Source: Roseburia rectibacter
GTDB taxonomy: Bacteria; Bacillota; Clostridia; Lachnospirales; Lachnospiraceae
Assembly: GCF_014287515.2 (NCBI RefSeq)
Contig: NZ_CP092473.1
Span: forward strand, 3,445,501 to 3,509,500
Reading direction: 5' to 3'
DNA: 64,000 nt
A program made the position numbers and the translations under genes. Positions 1-9,131 of this stretch are shown piece after piece; the stretch's first letter is position 1; every line of letters begins with the position of its first letter. The notes below the pieces were generated by a model. That model searched no databases and was not told where the DNA came from. It worked only from the letters and a program-made list of their open reading frames with translations.

Positions 1-1265
1 TCGGTCAGTAAAAACCTCTTTTTTCCACCGTATTCCATAATACGCTTTGCATAATCATCAAGAATATTCTTCACCAGCTCTGTCTGGTTTGCTTCAAGTG
101 CCCGCTCCATTACATCCTGTAACGTGGTTCCCGAATCAAAAGCAGATACAGATACATCATTTTTTGTATGACAGGCGCAAAATGCAATTTTGTCTCTGCC
201 ATCCTCATAGCATGACGTCAGCCTTTCGTATGCCATTTCCATATGACAGATATGTTCTTTTCCCTCCGGATAAAGTGCATATTTTTTTACATTTTTTTCC
301 CCATCTGTATTCTTGCAGATATCCGTACGGATGGCAAACTGCCTTGCTCTCTCATTTGAATATTTCGAGTAGATAACACGTTTTTCTTCTGTCTTATTTC
401 CTGCCTCAATCAGAAATGAATTCGTAAGTTCCCCAAACAGCCCTTCTGCCAGCACCGTATCAAAAACTCTTTTTTCATCAAAAAGCTGTACTCTGTCCCT
501 GTCAAAATTTCTCCGGTTATCTGAAAGTTCTCCCTTTCCCGGAAGATATTCATCTGAGTAGATACAGGCAGGAAACTTGTGATCCGGATATGGGTAATAT
601 ACATAAATTTCAGGAAATCCAGCTTCTTTTAAGATCTGTTCATACTCTTTTCTGGTGTAAACCCTGGGTTTTACATCCCCCTCATCCGCTGTGAATATTC
701 TGGGATTTTCATCGTAATTTTCCAGTCCGGTAAAATATCCACCGCGGTATTCCTCCTGACACCCTGCAAAATATTTTAGTCCCAGACGGTTGGCATCCGC
801 CACATAAAGTTTTCCGCTGTCAGCCAGATGTTCTCTCATACAGGAAAGCTCTTTCTGATACCTTGAAAATTCTCCGGCGATCAATATCATATCATACGTC
901 TGATCCCGATAAAGTACGTTTTTCTCTGTTCCTGTATCAGCATCTGAAATAACCGATACCGTAAGATTATCTGCATCTTTGTAACGTGCCCGCAGGATTT
1001 CTGCTTCCTCCATGCTCTCCACCGCTGCTGTCACATGCAATGCCATAGAAAGTAATTTTCCTGTCAATGCACCACAGCCTGCGTTTCGCTCTAAAACGTG
1101 CATCTGTTTTGTAACCGGCAGAAATGCGATCAGATTTTGCCTGATATCCGACAAATGAAACAAATACGGATAAGATGCCTCATCCATGATGATCTGCGGA
1201 TATGCTTTTTCACTATTCTGTTGTACGATTTCCAAAAGCCTCTCCGGCACCATTACATGTCCCAT
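1..1265 (-). CDS. SAM-dependent methyltransferase-like protein, C-terminus outside window
   Basis: An open minus-strand frame runs from ATG at 1265 to the left edge (421 codons visible, no stop). An AGGAG sits 4-5 bases before this ATG, which favours it over the in-frame ATG at 1253. Around residues 49-65 there is a class I methyltransferase motif I (VLERNAGCGALTGKLL), followed by a YDMILIAGEF strand and a helix/strand continuing the Rossmann fold. The part after about residue 200 is not recognised. It starts 26 bp after the Wzt stop codon and is the last visible gene of the polysaccharide cluster. A role in modifying the exported glycan is inferred from position only. Family assignment is fairly good; substrate is unknown. 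Confidence 0.65.
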   Translation of the reverse strand, partial: MGHVMVPERLLEIVQQNSEKAYPQIIMDEASYPYLFHLSDIRQNLIAFLPVTKQMHVLERNAGCGALTGKLLSMALHVTAAVESMEEAEILRARYKDADNLTVSVISDADTGTEKNVLYRDQTYDMILIAGEFSRYQKELSCMREHLADSGKLYVADANRLGLKYFAGCQEEYRGGYFTGLENYDENPRIFTADEGDVKPRVYTRKEYEQILKEAGFPEIYVYYPYPDHKFPACIYSDEYLPGKGELSDNRRNFDRDRVQLFDEKRVFDTVLAEGLFGELTNSFLIEAGNKTEEKRVIYSKYSNERARQFAIRTDICKNTDGEKNVKKYALYPEGKEHICHMEMAYERLTSCYEDGRDKIAFCACHTKNDVSVSAFDSGTTLQDVMERALEANQTELVKNILDDYAKRIMEYGGKKRFLLT

Positions 1266-1291
1266 AGTTCTCCTGTTTGCGCGCTCTCTGC

Positions 1292-2569
1292 TTATTTGTC
1301 ATCACATTTTTCAATCGTAACTTCCGAGTTCATATCATAAAAACCTACTGTATTTTTGTCGGACACCACCGTCACACCAACCACATCATACAATCTGTGG
1401 TAAGCACGAAATTCGCCTCCGACATAACCGGTACAGCTGATGGATAACAGATATTCACCCCCCTGCATATCCATGTTCTGACGAAACGCTGCCACATAGG
1501 TTTCTCCCGTCTTTGCCATTCCGATCCCCACTTTTTCAAACATCGTGTTTGTTCCGGTAACAGCAGTCCCCTGCACTGTTTTAAATGTATAGGTAAATAT
1601 CGGGTCCTGTATATCAGAAAGGAATTTTACCTTTGATTTAATAGTAAAAGACGTCCCTTTCTGGATACAGTTCGTATAATTTCCATATTCATCGATCAGT
1701 GCAAAGTCAATGATCTCTGCCTCTCCGGTTCCATATTCATTGACATCCGGATTGAGCTGGTAATTAGATTTCCAGAGTTTCTTTCCATCTGATGCGTCAT
1801 TCTCTAAAATCTTACCGCCAGTGATCTTGTCCGAGTTTTTGAGAAGAACCTTTTTGTAAAGGTTGATCATATCCTTTGCATTTCCCTCTGCTAACTTGTC
1901 TCCCTTATTGAGCAGGATCACACGGTCACAGTATTTTGCCACACTGCTGATATCGTGGCTTACAAACAGGATCGTCTTTCCCTGTGCCTTGAAATCTTCA
2001 AATTTTTTATAACATTTTGCCTGAAAAAATACATCTCCGACTGACAGTGCCTCATCCACAATAAGGATCTCCGGATCAATATTGATCGCCACTGCAAATG
2101 CAAGCCGGACAAACATACCACTTGAATAGGTCTTACACGGCTGATGCACAAATTCGCCAATGTCTGCAAACTTTAAGATATCATCTAACCTTGCATCCAT
2201 CTCTTCGCGTGAAAAACCCATCATCATACCGTTTAGATAGACATTCTCAATTCCGGTATATTCCATATTAAATCCGGCTCCAAGCTCTAACAGTGCTGAG
2301 ATTCTTCCATCGATCTCCACCTCACCGCTCGTCGGACTCAGAACACCTGTAATTATTTTTAAAATGGTAGATTTTCCGGAACCATTCGTTCCGATGATGC
2401 CGATCGTCTCACCTTTTTTTACTTCAAATGACACATGCTTTAATGCATGATGTTCTTTGAAACGGTTCTTTCTGACCAGTCCAAGTGCATCCTTTAACCG
2501 GTCAGAAGGTTTATCATAAAGTTTGTAGACCTTGCAGACATCCTCTACCCTGATTGCTAAATTATCCAT
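1292..2569 (-). CDS. wzt: Polysaccharide ABC exporter ATP-binding subunit with Wzt-like C-terminal domain
   Basis: A 425-residue cytoplasmic ATPase that energises export of a lipid-linked or growing glycan through the adjacent permease. Walker A (GTNGSGKST) is at about 60-68, the signature YSSGM at about 148-152, Walker B (ILIVDEALSVGD) at about 168-179 and the switch histidine in FVSHD near 205. Residues from about 250 to the end form an extra beta-rich domain, as in Wzt proteins that bind the glycan cap. This separates it from short TagH-like ATPases, though teichoic acid export cannot be excluded. The start at 2569 has a GAGGAT site that belongs to a hairpin/SD module repeated elsewhere in the window. 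It lies 59 bp after wzm. Confidence 0.9.
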   Translation of the reverse strand: MDNLAIRVEDVCKVYKLYDKPSDRLKDALGLVRKNRFKEHHALKHVSFEVKKGETIGIIGTNGSGKSTILKIITGVLSPTSGEVEIDGRISALLELGAGFNMEYTGIENVYLNGMMMGFSREEMDARLDDILKFADIGEFVHQPCKTYSSGMFVRLAFAVAINIDPEILIVDEALSVGDVFFQAKCYKKFEDFKAQGKTILFVSHDISSVAKYCDRVILLNKGDKLAEGNAKDMINLYKKVLLKNSDKITGGKILENDASDGKKLWKSNYQLNPDVNEYGTGEAEIIDFALIDEYGNYTNCIQKGTSFTIKSKVKFLSDIQDPIFTYTFKTVQGTAVTGTNTMFEKVGIGMAKTGETYVAAFRQNMDMQGGEYLLSISCTGYVGGEFRAYHRLYDVVGVTVVSDKNTVGFYDMNSEVTIEKCDDK

Positions 2570-2600
2570 ACTATCCTCATTCTTGCGCTGCTTTCTAATA
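2567..2600 (-). repeat. Copy of the repeated SD module upstream of wzt
   Basis: The 5' region of wzt reads CGCAAGAATGAGGATAGTATG up to its start codon. Nearly the same string precedes genes starting at 13737, 37466, 38383 and 38899. A second, degenerate CGTAAGAATGA lies about 35 bp further upstream. This copy lacks the clear GTGTGAAAA hairpin seen at 37485-37506. Confidence 0.55.
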
Positions 2601-2628
2601 AAAACAACATTTTCATTCTTACGATGCT

Positions 2629-3462
2629 TTACAGCACGTCTGCAAAATGTACACGCAGACGCTTAAACATGGTCGTTCCTGCCCAGAGAATAAACAGCGT
2701 GATTCCCCAGAACCACAATGTCAGTCCCGGATATTCCCAGAATGCCGTTTTATTGATCAGTGCATCCCTGTATCCCGAAACAATATAATACATCGGATTT
2801 AGCTTAAGCAGGAGCACAGCCCATTTAGGAATGCCCTGCATGCTCTCAAAATTCCACATGATCGGTGTTACCCACATTCCGATCTGTAAAAGAATGGAAA
2901 CAACCTCTTTCATATCACGGAAAAATACCGTCACGGCGCTTGTCGCATAAATCAGTCCTGCTGTAAGGATCACCATGCAAAACGAATAATAAACAATCTG
3001 AAGCACATAAAGATCCGGATAAAATCCCATAACTGCAAAAACAACCAGCATAAACACAACAAAAAATGCATGTGTAAATAGTGCAGAGATTAATTTTACT
3101 ACCGGAAGTGCATCGATCTGGAATACAACTTTTTTTACGAGATAACTGTATTCATCCAGGACTCCGGTTCCTCCATTTAAAGCCTCCTGAAAATAAAACC
3201 AGGGCACAAGACCACCCATCAGCCAGAGTACAAACGGTACCTCAATCCCTGTTCTTAAATCATTTACTTTCTGATGCAGTCCAAACTCAAAGACAAACCA
3301 GTATAAAAGCACTGTGATCACCGGCTGTATGAAAGCCCATACCACACCGAAATAAGAGCCTGCAAACTTCTTTTTAAAATCATTTTTCGCAAGATTAACG
3401 ATCAGTTTCCGGCTGGCGATCAGACGTTTGGGCAGGCAGACATTTTTTTTGTTTTCTGTCAT
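2629..3462 (-). CDS. wzm: Polysaccharide ABC exporter permease
   Basis: A 277-residue ABC-2 type inner membrane protein, the usual size for Wzm/TagG/RfbD-like permeases. A short basic cytoplasmic N-terminus is followed by about six hydrophobic segments, including GSYFGVVWAFIQPVITVLLYW-type residues near 36-56 typical of the family, and an amphipathic loop. AGGAG precedes ATG 3462, and the gene follows rfbC with about 10 bp between. With the downstream Wzt ATPase it should form the exporter of the rhamnose-containing polymer encoded by this cluster. Teichoic acid permeases are the main alternative; the Wzt-type C-terminal extension on the partner favours polysaccharide. Confidence 0.9.
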   Translation of the reverse strand: MTENKKNVCLPKRLIASRKLIVNLAKNDFKKKFAGSYFGVVWAFIQPVITVLLYWFVFEFGLHQKVNDLRTGIEVPFVLWLMGGLVPWFYFQEALNGGTGVLDEYSYLVKKVVFQIDALPVVKLISALFTHAFFVVFMLVVFAVMGFYPDLYVLQIVYYSFCMVILTAGLIYATSAVTVFFRDMKEVVSILLQIGMWVTPIMWNFESMQGIPKWAVLLLKLNPMYYIVSGYRDALINKTAFWEYPGLTLWFWGITLFILWAGTTMFKRLRVHFADVL

Positions 3463-3472
3463 ATGAAAGCTC

Positions 3473-4057
3473 CTATCTTACGATTCCACGTTCCCTGCAG
3501 TATGCATCAAATCCACCATGCACTTTGTCCTTATCAGACAGGATCAGATCTGCCTGTGTCATTCCTTCCGGCATTGGCCATTCGACACCGACTGCAGGAT
3601 CATTCCAGAGAATACCGCCCTCATCATTTGGATGATAGAAATCTGTAACCTTATAGCAGAACTCTGCATAATCAGACAGCACGATGAATCCATGTGCAAA
3701 ATTCTTTGGTACAAAGAACTGTTTTTTATTTTCTGCAGACAAGACAATACCAAACCATTTTCCGAATGTTTCAGAGCCTTCTCTTAAATCCACTGCAACG
3801 TCAAACACTTCTCCATTTACCACTCGAACCAGTTTATCCTGCGGATGGTTGATCTGGAAATGTAAGCCCCTGAGCACACCTTTTTTTGAGGCAGACTGGT
3901 TATCCTGTACGAACTGGCAGTCAATTCCTGCCTCCTTAAAATCGTTGTAATTGTATGTCTCCATAAAATATCCCCTGGCATCCCCGAATACTGCCGGTTC
4001 AATTACCTTCAGTCCCTCTATTCCATTACAGTCATGTGTTACTTTAATTTTTCCCAT
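3473..4057 (-). CDS. rfbC: dTDP-4-dehydrorhamnose 3,5-epimerase
   Basis: Third enzyme of dTDP-L-rhamnose synthesis: it epimerises C3 and C5 of dTDP-4-keto-6-deoxyglucose. The 194-residue cupin has the family motifs: GDARGYF near 26-32, VQDNQSASKKGVLRGLHFQ around 50-68 with the catalytic His near 66, AHGFIVLSD near 121-129, and the catalytic Tyr near 135. The start at 4057 has GAGGATC upstream. It sits between rfbA and wzm; rfbA, rfbB and rfbD are all in this cluster, so the pathway is complete. Confidence 0.96.
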   Translation of the reverse strand: MGKIKVTHDCNGIEGLKVIEPAVFGDARGYFMETYNYNDFKEAGIDCQFVQDNQSASKKGVLRGLHFQINHPQDKLVRVVNGEVFDVAVDLREGSETFGKWFGIVLSAENKKQFFVPKNFAHGFIVLSDYAEFCYKVTDFYHPNDEGGILWNDPAVGVEWPMPEGMTQADLILSDKDKVHGGFDAYCRERGIVR

Positions 4058-4084
4058 AATTATTGATCCTCGCTATCTGTTTTT

Positions 4085-4963
4085 TTAAAGTCCCTCGGCA
4101 ACCTCTACTAAATATTTGCCGTAATCAGTCTTAAGAAGCGGTTCTGCAAGTTTTAACAACTGCTCTTTATCTATAAATCCGCGTTTGTATGCGATCTCTT
4201 CGATACAGGACACATAAAGTCCCTGACGTTTCTGGATCGCTGACACAAAATCTGCAGCCGCAAGCAGCATATCGTGGTTTCCTGTATCAAGCCATGCAAA
4301 TCCCCTGCCAAGTGTCTCAACGCTCAGATCACCACGCTCTAAATACGCATTATTTACAGATGTGATCTCGATCTCACCTCTTGCAGACGGCTTTACATTT
4401 TTTGCGATCTGTACAACATCATTGTCATAAAAATAAAGTCCCGGCACCGCATAATTTGACTTCGGATGCTCCGGCTTTTCCTCAATGGAAAGGGCCTTTC
4501 CATTCTCATCAAACTCTACCACGCCATACTCTCTCGGATCTCTGACATAATAACCGAAGATCGTTGCACCCTTTTCATTCTGTGTACGCTCTGCCGCACT
4601 GCGCAGAACCTTTGAAAAACTCTGTCCGTAAAAGATATTGTCTCCAAGAACCAATGCAACAGCATCATTTCCAATAAACTTCTCTCCGATAATAAATGCA
4701 TCCGCAAGTCCTCTCGGCTGCTCCTGCACTGCATATGAAAAACTCATTCCAAGCTGGCTTCCATCCCCAAACAACTCTTCAAATACCGGCAGATCTCTCG
4801 GTGTGGAAATGATCAGAACCTCTCTTATCCCAGCTAACATCAGTGTGGATAATGGATAATAGATCATCGGTTTATCATACACCGGCATGATCTGTTTTGA
4901 AATCGCCTTTGTTAACGGATATAACCTTGTTCCGGAACCGCCTGCTAAAATAATACCTTTCAT
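4085..4963 (-). CDS. rfbA: Glucose-1-phosphate thymidylyltransferase
   Basis: Makes dTDP-glucose from dTTP and glucose-1-phosphate, the first step of dTDP-rhamnose synthesis. At 292 residues it has the standard RmlA length. The nucleotide-binding signature [11 protein letters not shown] is at about 8-18, followed by [16 protein letters not shown], the LGDNIFYG metal/sugar motif near 107-114, and the [20 protein letters not shown] stretch. A strong GGAGG precedes the ATG at 4963. The stop is 27 bp before rfbC. Confidence 0.97.
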   Translation of the reverse strand: MKGIILAGGSGTRLYPLTKAISKQIMPVYDKPMIYYPLSTLMLAGIREVLIISTPRDLPVFEELFGDGSQLGMSFSYAVQEQPRGLADAFIIGEKFIGNDAVALVLGDNIFYGQSFSKVLRSAAERTQNEKGATIFGYYVRDPREYGVVEFDENGKALSIEEKPEHPKSNYAVPGLYFYDNDVVQIAKNVKPSARGEIEITSVNNAYLERGDLSVETLGRGFAWLDTGNHDMLLAAADFVSAIQKRQGLYVSCIEEIAYKRGFIDKEQLLKLAEPLLKTDYGKYLVEVAEGL

Positions 4964-5050
4964 ATATCAATCCTCCATGTTTTGTACCACCATTATAAAA
5001 CGCAAACAAGCAGTATCGCCCCATCTGACGGTACTGCTGCCTGCATCTTC

Positions 5051-6133
5051 TTACCTGTTCTGATACATATCCTCATAATATTTCTGATAATCACCGCTGG
5101 TAACGTTTTTCATCCAGTCCTCATGTTCAAAGTACCATGCGATCGTCTTTCTGATACCCTCTTTGAACATTGTCTCCGGCTCCCAGCCGATCTCAGCCTT
5201 GATCTTATCCGGTGCGATCGCATAACGTCTGTCATGACCTTTTCGATCCTCCACGTAAGTGATCAGATCTTTGCTTACAAGTGCACGTCTCGGATCATCT
5301 GCTGGAAGCATCTCAAGCAGTGTATCTATGATGATATTGATAATCTCGATATTCTGTTTTTCATTGTGTCCGCCAACATTATAAGTCTCACCAAGACGGC
5401 CGTTTTCCTGAACCATATCGATCGCTTTTGCATGATCATCCACATACAGCCAGTCACGGACATTCTTTCCATCGCCATATACCGGGAGTTTCTTTCCATG
5501 CAGCGCATTATTGATGATAAGTGGAATCAGTTTCTCTGGGAACTGATACGGTCCATAGTTATTAGAACAGTTCGTAATGTTTGCCGGGAAATGGTAAGTG
5601 TCAATATAAGCCTTTACAAGCATGTCCGAAGATGCCTTGCTTGCTGAATATGGGCTGTGCGGTGCATATGGTGTTGTCTCATAAAAGTATGTTCCATCAT
5701 CCTCTAAGGAACCATATACCTCATCTGTTGATACATGAAGGAATTTCTTTCCTTCTTTAAAACTGCCATCCGGCAGTTCCCATGCAGCTTTTGCACAGTT
5801 CAACATAACTGCTGTTCCAAGCACATTCGTCTTTACAAATACTTCCGGATTTTTGATACTGCGGTCTACATGACTCTCTGCCGCAAAATGTACAACGCGG
5901 TCAATGTCATTTTCTGCAAAAATCTTTGTAATTGCCTCTTTATCTGTAATATCTGCACGCACAAAGGTATAGTTATCACGATTTTCAACGTCTTTTAAAT
6001 TTTCCAGGTTACCTGCATAGGTAAGCACATCCACATTGATGATCCTGATCTCATTGTCATATTTGCGAAACATGTAATGAATATAGTTAGATCCAATAAA
6101 TCCGGCTCCACCGGTTACCAAATAAGTTCTCAT
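5051..6133 (-). CDS. rfbB: dTDP-glucose 4,6-dehydratase
   Basis: Converts dTDP-glucose to dTDP-4-keto-6-deoxyglucose. This is an extended short-chain dehydrogenase of 360 residues: NAD-binding GGAGFIG at 8-14, catalytic STDEVYG at about 135-141, and the YSASK Tyr/Lys pair at about 162-166. The frame is open further upstream, but the ATG at 6133 gives an N-terminus starting directly at the first beta strand (MRTYLVTGG). A GGAG lies 7 bases upstream of it, inside the string ATGGAGAAAATTATG, so 6133 is preferred to 6172. It lies between gtrII and rfbA. Confidence 0.96.
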   Translation of the reverse strand: MRTYLVTGGAGFIGSNYIHYMFRKYDNEIRIINVDVLTYAGNLENLKDVENRDNYTFVRADITDKEAITKIFAENDIDRVVHFAAESHVDRSIKNPEVFVKTNVLGTAVMLNCAKAAWELPDGSFKEGKKFLHVSTDEVYGSLEDDGTYFYETTPYAPHSPYSASKASSDMLVKAYIDTYHFPANITNCSNNYGPYQFPEKLIPLIINNALHGKKLPVYGDGKNVRDWLYVDDHAKAIDMVQENGRLGETYNVGGHNEKQNIEIINIIIDTLLEMLPADDPRRALVSKDLITYVEDRKGHDRRYAIAPDKIKAEIGWEPETMFKEGIRKTIAWYFEHEDWMKNVTSGDYQKYYEDMYQNR

Positions 6134-6242
6134 AATTTTCTCCATTCTATGATCTGCAAAATCTCTCGTCATTTTACCATACTTTTATTATCTGTACAAG
6201 TAACTACCACCAGCAGGTATCTATCCTGCAGGCAGACTGTCT

Positions 6243-7874
6243 CTACCACCAGTCCACTGCCGGGCGTTCCGTAATTTCGGACAATTTTACGATCACCATA
6301 TCGTCCTCCATGCGAATTGCCCCATCCGCCGGAAATACCGGCATATCTTCCGATAATGCCGCAGCTTTATTTTCCATATCCCAGGAATAGCCATCATCCA
6401 GATGTACTCCGTTATGTGCCTCTAAAAATCCGGTGATCCGGTGTGTTGCACCTGCCGGATGCTCTTTGGTATAATCCCATTCAAAAAATGACCAGCCATA
6501 CATTTCGGTGCGACGGTTCCAGCCATTTAACTGCGGCTCACGGTATCCGATAAATATCACCTTTTTATCCACAGGATCTGCATCCACTTTGGAGCTCTCC
6601 CTTTTTAAGGCATCTGCAATCTGATCTGCAAGCAGTGCATCCTGTTCATATCTCACCTGATCTGCATTATGCATTCTGAAATTATAGCAGATCTGCCCGC
6701 CTGCAGTCACAATGACAAGCAGTACTACAGCATTGCTTATCATTTGCAGCTTATGACACACTTTTCTGTCCTGTTCTGCTTTTTCTGATTGTGCCACAGA
6801 AGCCTGCCGCTCTTTCAGGGTCATCACACCAAACATTGCCAGAAATGCCGCCGCAACCGGAAGTGCTAACTGCGTTCTTGTTACCAGCATTGCACCAGCA
6901 TATATTGTCATTAAAAATGGCGTAATAAGCATAAAAAGCATTCCTGCTGTAAATATTCCAAAACCGGTGCGGCCTATTTCTGCCTTTTTGTTCCATACAG
7001 CCCATATTGCAAAGAATGCAAGCAATATACCGATCACGTAAAACGAAAAATTTCTTGGCCCGACTGTAAGAAGCTGGTTTTTTACAACACGAAGAACATT
7101 CTTTATACACTCAGCGACCGACAGCATTCCCCAGTTGCTCTGTCCTTCCATATAGTCACCAGCCGCCATGAACCAGGTATCTGCGATCATTTTGTATATC
7201 AGATAAGCAACTCCAAAGTGAACTGCCAGAAAAACGATGCGCAGCCCCCATTTTTTTCTTTTTCCATTGACCTGCCAGAAGATCAATAAGAAAAACATGG
7301 TGCAGACTGTGATATAATAAGCTGCCAGTGCCTGATAAGTTCCAAGCGCTATTACAAGAAATGCCACAGACAGCACTGTTTTACACAGATTTTTTGCACT
7401 TCTGTTTTCTTTATATTCCTCTAGAAAACAGATATCACACATCCAGAATCCCGTAACTGCCACCAGGAGCATTGCCAGTGCGATCTCCGCCTGCTGCATG
7501 GAAAAATAAAACTGAAAACTCCATATATTTGATGTCATATAAAGCAGGGTAAATATCCAATAAGGTTTTTCATCCTTTTTCCCGGAAAAATAATAACAGC
7601 CATATGTCAGCACGTTACCACCAAGGATAAAAAACAAAAGCATCAGAATACCGCTCTTTACCGCTTTGTGTACCCCAAGACCAAGAATCCGTTTTAAAAG
7701 AACCAACCCGAACCTTCCAATGGTAAGCCATCCTAATGTAGATCCGGGATGATTGATCAGTTCCTCCGTATCGATCCTGATATTCGCATTAAACGCCTGA
7801 TATCCAAAGCAGACCAGTGCTGCAATTACAGACAGCAAAATCAGCCGGTAATGTTTTTTGATATATTCTGTCAT
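6243..7874 (-). CDS. GtrII-type membrane glucosyltransferase
   Basis: A 543-residue polytopic membrane protein with roughly ten or more hydrophobic segments. The N-terminal region has the GtrII-family pattern: a first TM helix, then the extracellular-side IRIDTEELINHPGSTLGWL and IGRFG near 32-56. Family members transfer glucosyl groups from an undecaprenyl-phosphate carrier to a surface polysaccharide. The C-terminal third is more polar. It is transcribed directly after rfbD (5 bp gap) and before rfbB, inside the rhamnose cluster. Decoration of the exported polymer is therefore likely; the exact sugar and linkage cannot be read from sequence. Confidence 0.8.
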   Translation of the reverse strand: MTEYIKKHYRLILLSVIAALVCFGYQAFNANIRIDTEELINHPGSTLGWLTIGRFGLVLLKRILGLGVHKAVKSGILMLLFFILGGNVLTYGCYYFSGKKDEKPYWIFTLLYMTSNIWSFQFYFSMQQAEIALAMLLVAVTGFWMCDICFLEEYKENRSAKNLCKTVLSVAFLVIALGTYQALAAYYITVCTMFFLLIFWQVNGKRKKWGLRIVFLAVHFGVAYLIYKMIADTWFMAAGDYMEGQSNWGMLSVAECIKNVLRVVKNQLLTVGPRNFSFYVIGILLAFFAIWAVWNKKAEIGRTGFGIFTAGMLFMLITPFLMTIYAGAMLVTRTQLALPVAAAFLAMFGVMTLKERQASVAQSEKAEQDRKVCHKLQMISNAVVLLVIVTAGGQICYNFRMHNADQVRYEQDALLADQIADALKRESSKVDADPVDKKVIFIGYREPQLNGWNRRTEMYGWSFFEWDYTKEHPAGATHRITGFLEAHNGVHLDDGYSWDMENKAAALSEDMPVFPADGAIRMEDDMVIVKLSEITERPAVDWW

Positions 7875-7878
7875 TGTA

Positions 7879-8751
7879 TTATTCCAGTGTTTTCATATAT
7901 TCATCAAGTGCAGCCTGCCAGTCAGCCATTTTGTAGCCATCTGTCAGTTCCATCATATAGTTCTCAAGGATCGAGTATGCAGGTCTGTTCGCAGAAGCCG
8001 GATTCATTTTAGCATACTGTTCACTTGTGACATGGTTAACTTTTGTTGTTTTCCCTGCACGTTTAAAGATTGCTTCCGCAAAAGCCGCCCAGTTCGTATC
8101 GCCCTCGCAGGTTGCATGAAATGTACCGTAATTTTCTGTCGGTTCAAAATGATGTATTGCTCTTGCAAGTTCCACCGCACTTGTCGGAGAACCCTGCTGA
8201 TCGCATACTACGCTGACTTCATCGTGTGACTCCGCAAGACGAAGCATTGTCTTGACAAAATTTTTCCCATCTCCATAGAGCCACGCTGTACGGAAAATGA
8301 AATATCTGTCTGCAAATTCACGGACAAATTTTTCTCCCTCTGCTTTTGTCTTTCCATAAGCACTGACCGGATGGATCTCATCAAACTCCGTATACGGTCT
8401 TGTTCCATTTCCTTCAAATACATAATCTGTGGAAACGTGAATCATTTTTGCTCCGGCTTCTCTTGCTGCAATACTTAAATTTCTCGGTCCGATCGCATTG
8501 ATCCGGTATGCAGCATCCCACTGCTGTTCACAGGCATCCACATTGGTATGTGCTGCACAGTTTATAATAACATCCGGTTTTTCTGTACGAACCAGCCGAA
8601 GGACTGCATTCACATCTGTAATGTCAAGTGCTACGATACCTTCACCTTCAGCAACATCTGTATTGATAAAGGAAACATCTTCATCTTTATACTCCTGTCG
8701 GATTGCACGTCCTAACTGTCCGTTACATCCTGTCACTAATATCTTTTTCAT
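7879..8751 (-). CDS. rfbD: dTDP-4-dehydrorhamnose reductase
   Basis: Last step of dTDP-L-rhamnose synthesis, NAD(P)H-dependent reduction at C4. It has 290 residues from the ATG at 8751, which is preferred over the ATG at 8763 because GGAG inside ATGGAGAAAAAAATG is placed as its ribosome binding site. Motifs: GCNGQLG at 8-14, STDYVFEG at 107-114, and YGKTK with Tyr132/Lys136. It is the first of the four rml genes in transcription order, 47 bp after the HPr gene. Confidence 0.96.
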   Translation of the reverse strand: MKKILVTGCNGQLGRAIRQEYKDEDVSFINTDVAEGEGIVALDITDVNAVLRLVRTEKPDVIINCAAHTNVDACEQQWDAAYRINAIGPRNLSIAAREAGAKMIHVSTDYVFEGNGTRPYTEFDEIHPVSAYGKTKAEGEKFVREFADRYFIFRTAWLYGDGKNFVKTMLRLAESHDEVSVVCDQQGSPTSAVELARAIHHFEPTENYGTFHATCEGDTNWAAFAEAIFKRAGKTTKVNHVTSEQYAKMNPASANRPAYSILENYMMELTDGYKMADWQAALDEYMKTLE

Positions 8752-8798
8752 TTTTTTCTCCATTGCTGTACTTTTTTATGAAAATAATATTTGGGAGA

Positions 8799-9062
8799 CT
8801 ACTCACCCAGCCCATTTTCAATCGCTGTCACAATTGCAGTAAGCGCTTCCTTTTCGTCTTCACCTTCGCAGACAAGTTCTATCTCATCCCCGGACTTGAT
8901 ACATGCACCAAGCACGCTCAATACACTCTTTGCATTTGCTGTATTCTCTCTGTACCGAAATGTCACATGAGATTTAAACTGCATAGCCTCCTTGCATAAA
9001 ATTCCAGCCGGTCTCAAATGAAGCCCCGTTGGATTCTTGATCGTTACTTTCTGACTTACCAT
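8799..9062 (-). CDS. HPr-family phosphocarrier protein
   Basis: An 87-residue HPr. The PEP-dependent phosphorylation site His15 lies in GLHLRPAG (13-20), and the regulatory serine Ser46 lies in NAKSVLSVLG (43-52). Both match canonical Gram-positive HPr, so it could serve both sugar transport and HPr-kinase/CcpA signalling. No Enzyme I gene is next to it. It sits alone between glmM and the rml genes, so a dedicated or regulatory HPr is possible. The start at 9062 is followed immediately by the conserved VTIKNPTGLH strand. Confidence 0.92.
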   Translation of the reverse strand: MVSQKVTIKNPTGLHLRPAGILCKEAMQFKSHVTFRYRENTANAKSVLSVLGACIKSGDEIELVCEGEDEKEALTAIVTAIENGLGE

Positions 9063-9131
9063 AGTAAATCCCTCCAGACTGTTTATTTTATCACTGCATT
9101 TTTCTGCAGCCGCTTTGATTTCATACAGATC